Source: Clostridiales bacterium (GTDB taxonomy: Bacteria > Bacillota_A > Clostridia > Oscillospirales > Oscillospiraceae). Taken from it: a stretch of 17,287 bases of DNA. Positions 15,082 to 17,287 of this stretch are shown in pieces. The number at the start of each line of letters is the position of its first letter. Position 1 is the stretch's first letter. The notes beneath the pieces are model-generated. The model searched no databases and was not told the DNA's origin. It worked only from the letters and a program-made list of their open reading frames with translations. A program made the translations under genes and the position numbers. The stretch spans positions 1-17,287 of the forward strand of contig DXUR01000024.1 in NCBI GenBank assembly GCA_019417795.1, given 5' to 3'.

Positions 15082-17195
15082 TTGACCACCTCACGAAGAG
15101 TACGGCTCCAATCCTTGACTTTTGCGGCTTCATCAAACCAGTATTCTTTGAGCAGCGGGATCAGCTCAAACTCTACCACGGACTTCATCCAATCGTCTGT
15201 GACTGTGGTGTTCGTACAGAAATAACTATGGCCGATGCAGAAACCTTCGCCCAGCGAATCATCATTCGCTATCACATCATTAAGCTGCTCCACTGTGGCA
15301 ATCAGGCGGTCGAACTTCGGGTTGTTGATCTTCGCCCTATATGCCCTGAAACCAGACGAGTTAAATGCCGGTGTCATCTCAAAGAACGCAAAACGGCGGC
15401 GCAGTGCATAGTCCAACATAGCAAGGCTTCGGTCAGCGGTGTTCATCATGCCGATGATGTAAACATTGCTTGGAATGGAGAACTGCTCGTCCGCGTAGAG
15501 AAGCTGCAACTCAACTCCGCGCTTATCGCTTTCAATGAGCATGAACAGCTCGCCAAAAATCTTGCTCAAGTTGCCTCGGTTGATTTCGTCAATGATGAAG
15601 AAATAGGGACGGTCATCTTCTGCGGCCTTGCGGCAGAACTCATAGAAAACGCCTTTCTTCAACTCGAAGCCTGTTTCCGTGGGGCGGAAGCCCATGATAA
15701 AGTCTTCGTAGCTGTAACTCTGATGGAATTGCACCATCTTTACGCGGTTCGTGTCTTTCTCGCCCATGATAGAATAGGCAAGCCTCTTTGCTGCAAAGGT
15801 TTTTCCGACGCCCGGTGCGCCTTGAAGGATCACATTCTTCTTCGTCAGCAAGAGAGCCTTGAGGATGTTGTAGCGGTCTTCATCCATGAACACATCATGC
15901 AGGAAATCGTCGGCGGTATATGGATCGTATGTCCGTTCCTCTTCATCCTCGTCTTGGATAGCAACATTTGTACTTTCTCCATCAAAAAGGCTTTGCGTCT
16001 TCTTCACAAAATCGGTATAAGGCGTTACATCGGTCAGGGTTTTCATCGCCAACTGCTCAGGATGTTCCCAAAAACCTTTGTCAGTCCATCGGACGGTGCG
16101 TGTGTTGCGGTAGTGCTCGCGGGTGGGATCATATACATACTCGCCCTCAACAACACCTCTGCCAATGATTTCTTTTCTTCCTTTTTTGACAAAGATGATG
16201 TCGCCGGGTTTGATGTCATTTGCAAACTGCCATGTGGCGTGAACTTGGTTCTTATACGAGCTTGTCCCTCCGTAGACTTCCCGCATCTTAGCTCGCATTT
16301 CTTCCTTGGAGCTGTACTGCATGAGATCGCCCATGTCATCCCAGCCGATAGCCATAATGCCCTCAGCATAATCGTTCTCCCAGTTGACAGAGCCATCGCC
16401 AGCAGCATACAGCCAATACCGGACGGCTGTGTCATCGACCGTGAGGGCAGTATCAGAGGATTCCTTCGGGATGATGCCCTCAAACATCTTCTCGCTGAAA
16501 TCCATATCAATATTGTTGTCCTTGACTACCTTTGTGCAGCCTCGGCGGATGCTGTTCGACTTGTTTCCGGTCTGCTCATAGTAATAGGTTATGTTGTCAT
16601 GGGTGGCCTTTAAGGCATTGACCATGCGATCCTTGCCATAGTCCTGTCCGATATGGACGATGAAGTAAATCGTTGTTTCTGTATTGCCCCGGCGGGTGTA
16701 CTTTGTTCCCTCCATCATGGATGCAAACAGCATGACCATGAGCTTATGGGATGTTTCCCCGAAGAACGGAACTTCCTTGCACATGGCTGCAACAGCGTCA
16801 TCGGAAGAAAGCGCTCCATCGTAGGCCGCTTTTGCATATTTGTAGACAGCCACTTCGCAATCGTACTCCGGTCCCACATAGGCTCTCACACCGCCTTTGG
16901 TATCCAGGAACTCTTTAAGCATCTTGAGATCATTGAAATAACCGGCTGTGCGTTCCTCAGCGCGTTCCGACATCACATCATGTTTCAGAAATTCGAGTAT
17001 GTCCTGCTTTGCCGCTGCCATAGACTCGTCGCTCTCGAAACACTTCCAGAAGGAGAGGGCAATGGTATTCTGATACAGGTAGAAGGCATCAGAAACATGG
17101 GTGCTGAGACTGCTTTCTGCCCAGTCAGGATGCTTCTCACGCAGATAATCCTTGTATTCTTTTCTGGCGCGACTGATTGTTTCTTGTATATCCAT
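15078..17195 (-). CDS. mcrB: McrB-like AAA+ NTPase with EVE/PUA-like domain and novel N-terminus
   Basis: A 705-residue motor subunit. Residues 1-100 are helical and reminiscent of the SAM-like core-binding fold of tyrosine recombinases (weak). Residues 100-245 are unassigned. Residues 258-385 resemble an EVE/PUA-like modified-base reader (YWLYAAGDGSVNW, GIMAIGWDD, then the PGDIIFVKKGRKEIIGRGVV block), followed by an acidic linker. The AAA+ domain has Walker A GAPGVGKT (459-466), Walker B IIDEINRGN (534-542, Asp536 and Glu537) and sensor-like MMNTADRSLAMLDYALRRRF. McrB rings hydrolyse GTP and drive DNA translocation for McrC cleavage. GGGAGG (17204-17209) lies 8 nt before the ATG. It is the first gene of the operon, directly behind a promoter-like TATAAT. 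Confidence 0.92.
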   Translation of the reverse strand: MDIQETISRARKEYKDYLREKHPDWAESSLSTHVSDAFYLYQNTIALSFWKCFESDESMAAAKQDILEFLKHDVMSERAEERTAGYFNDLKMLKEFLDTKGGVRAYVGPEYDCEVAVYKYAKAAYDGALSSDDAVAAMCKEVPFFGETSHKLMVMLFASMMEGTKYTRRGNTETTIYFIVHIGQDYGKDRMVNALKATHDNITYYYEQTGNKSNSIRRGCTKVVKDNNIDMDFSEKMFEGIIPKESSDTALTVDDTAVRYWLYAAGDGSVNWENDYAEGIMAIGWDDMGDLMQYSSKEEMRAKMREVYGGTSSYKNQVHATWQFANDIKPGDIIFVKKGRKEIIGRGVVEGEYVYDPTREHYRNTRTVRWTDKGFWEHPEQLAMKTLTDVTPYTDFVKKTQSLFDGESTNVAIQDEDEEERTYDPYTADDFLHDVFMDEDRYNILKALLLTKKNVILQGAPGVGKTFAAKRLAYSIMGEKDTNRVKMVQFHQSYSYEDFIMGFRPTETGFELKKGVFYEFCRKAAEDDRPYFFIIDEINRGNLSKIFGELFMLIESDKRGVELQLLYADEQFSIPSNVYIIGMMNTADRSLAMLDYALRRRFAFFEMTPAFNSSGFRAYRAKINNPKFDRLIATVEQLNDVIANDDSLGEGFCIGHSYFCTNTTVTDDWMKSVVEFELIPLLKEYWFDEAAKVKDWSRTLREVVK

Positions 17196-17222
17196 TGCAC
17201 ATACCTCCCATTTTCAAATCAT

Positions 17223-17251
17223 ATTATACCGCGTTTTGGCAGCGCGTGGTC
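17223..17251 (-). promoter_or_regulatory. Candidate promoter of the mcrB-mcrC-hsdR-NYN operon
   Basis: On the minus strand a consensus TATAAT (17223-17228) is 27 bp before the mcrB ATG. The -35 position at 17-bp spacing reads GACCAC, a poor match, so the promoter may be weak or need an activator. The window edge is only 36 bases away, so other upstream elements cannot be excluded. Confidence 0.5.
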
Positions 17252-17265
17252 GCTCACAATGCGAC
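17249..17265. promoter_or_regulatory. Candidate operator over the mcrB -35 region
   Basis: GTCGC (17249-17253) and GCGAC (17261-17265) make a 5-bp inverted repeat with a 7-bp spacer that overlaps the -35 position. The core GTCGC is also present twice in the XRE promoter region. The arms are short, so chance is a real alternative. Confidence 0.3.
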
Positions 17266-17287
17266 AAGGGCGATAAACGATAATTTA

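Noticed and set aside
15228..16613. 461-codon plus-strand open frame inside mcrB
   Set aside because: The opposite strand encodes intact Walker A and B motifs; this frame has no recognisable features.
16480..16730. Internal mcrB start giving a short McrB like E. coli McrBs
   Set aside because: In-frame ATGs around residues 160 and 231 lack a properly spaced strong ribosome binding site, so I cannot support a short form.
1..17287. CRISPR array, tRNA or rRNA genes, insertion sequences, ICE attachment sites
   Set aside because: I saw no regular repeat-spacer pattern, cloverleaf, transposase motif or terminal repeat pair anywhere in the window.

Overview
The window looks like part of an integrative and conjugative element (ICE) of the Tn1549/CTn type from a gut Firmicute, probably a Clostridia member. 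The evidence is the gene order topB, ArdC-like, MutS-I-like, TTRAP, ArdA fusion and a 60-residue Cys protein, with AGGAGG-type ribosome binding sites and overlapping stop/start codons. Identifications come from sequence motifs and family knowledge; no database search was run.

Left region (1-7611, plus strand, visibly GC-richer): a tightly packed DNA-processing and establishment operon. It starts with the acidic tail of an upstream gene, followed by DNA topoisomerase III (TTG start), an ArdC-like ssDNA-binding/metallopeptidase polyvalent protein, a protein with a MutS domain I-like segment, a TTRAP-type small protein, an ArdA-DUF3846-polyvalent fusion and a small four-Cys protein. It ends in a 3' untranslated stretch with a strong terminator (7563-7611). 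Three of the large proteins share a C-terminal motif, K-x-S-[IV]-x3-L-[RK], followed by a basic tail of similar length.

Middle region (7612-8804, plus strand, more AT-rich): an XRE-family regulator with its own promoter and a candidate palindromic operator, a terminator, then a separately promoted SLOG (DUF1273/YpsA-like) nucleotide-binding protein. A long stem-loop terminator separates it from the convergent operon to its right.

Right region (8806-17287, minus strand, read right to left): a five-gene operon of mcrB (EVE/PUA-like domain plus AAA+ motor), mcrC (PD-(D/E)XK nuclease), a full-length HsdR-type helicase-nuclease, a NYN-domain predicted nuclease and an acidic protein of unknown function. 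Genes are coupled or closely spaced, and a promoter-like sequence lies just upstream of mcrB. No HsdM methylase or HsdS specificity subunit is in the window. The combination McrB-McrC-HsdR-NYN-acidic protein is not one I recognise as a named defence system and is the best candidate here for an undescribed one. All nuclease and ATPase motifs I checked are intact. The juxtaposition of anti-restriction genes (left) and a multi-nuclease restriction-like cargo (right) suggests a mobile element that protects itself on entry and then defends its new host.
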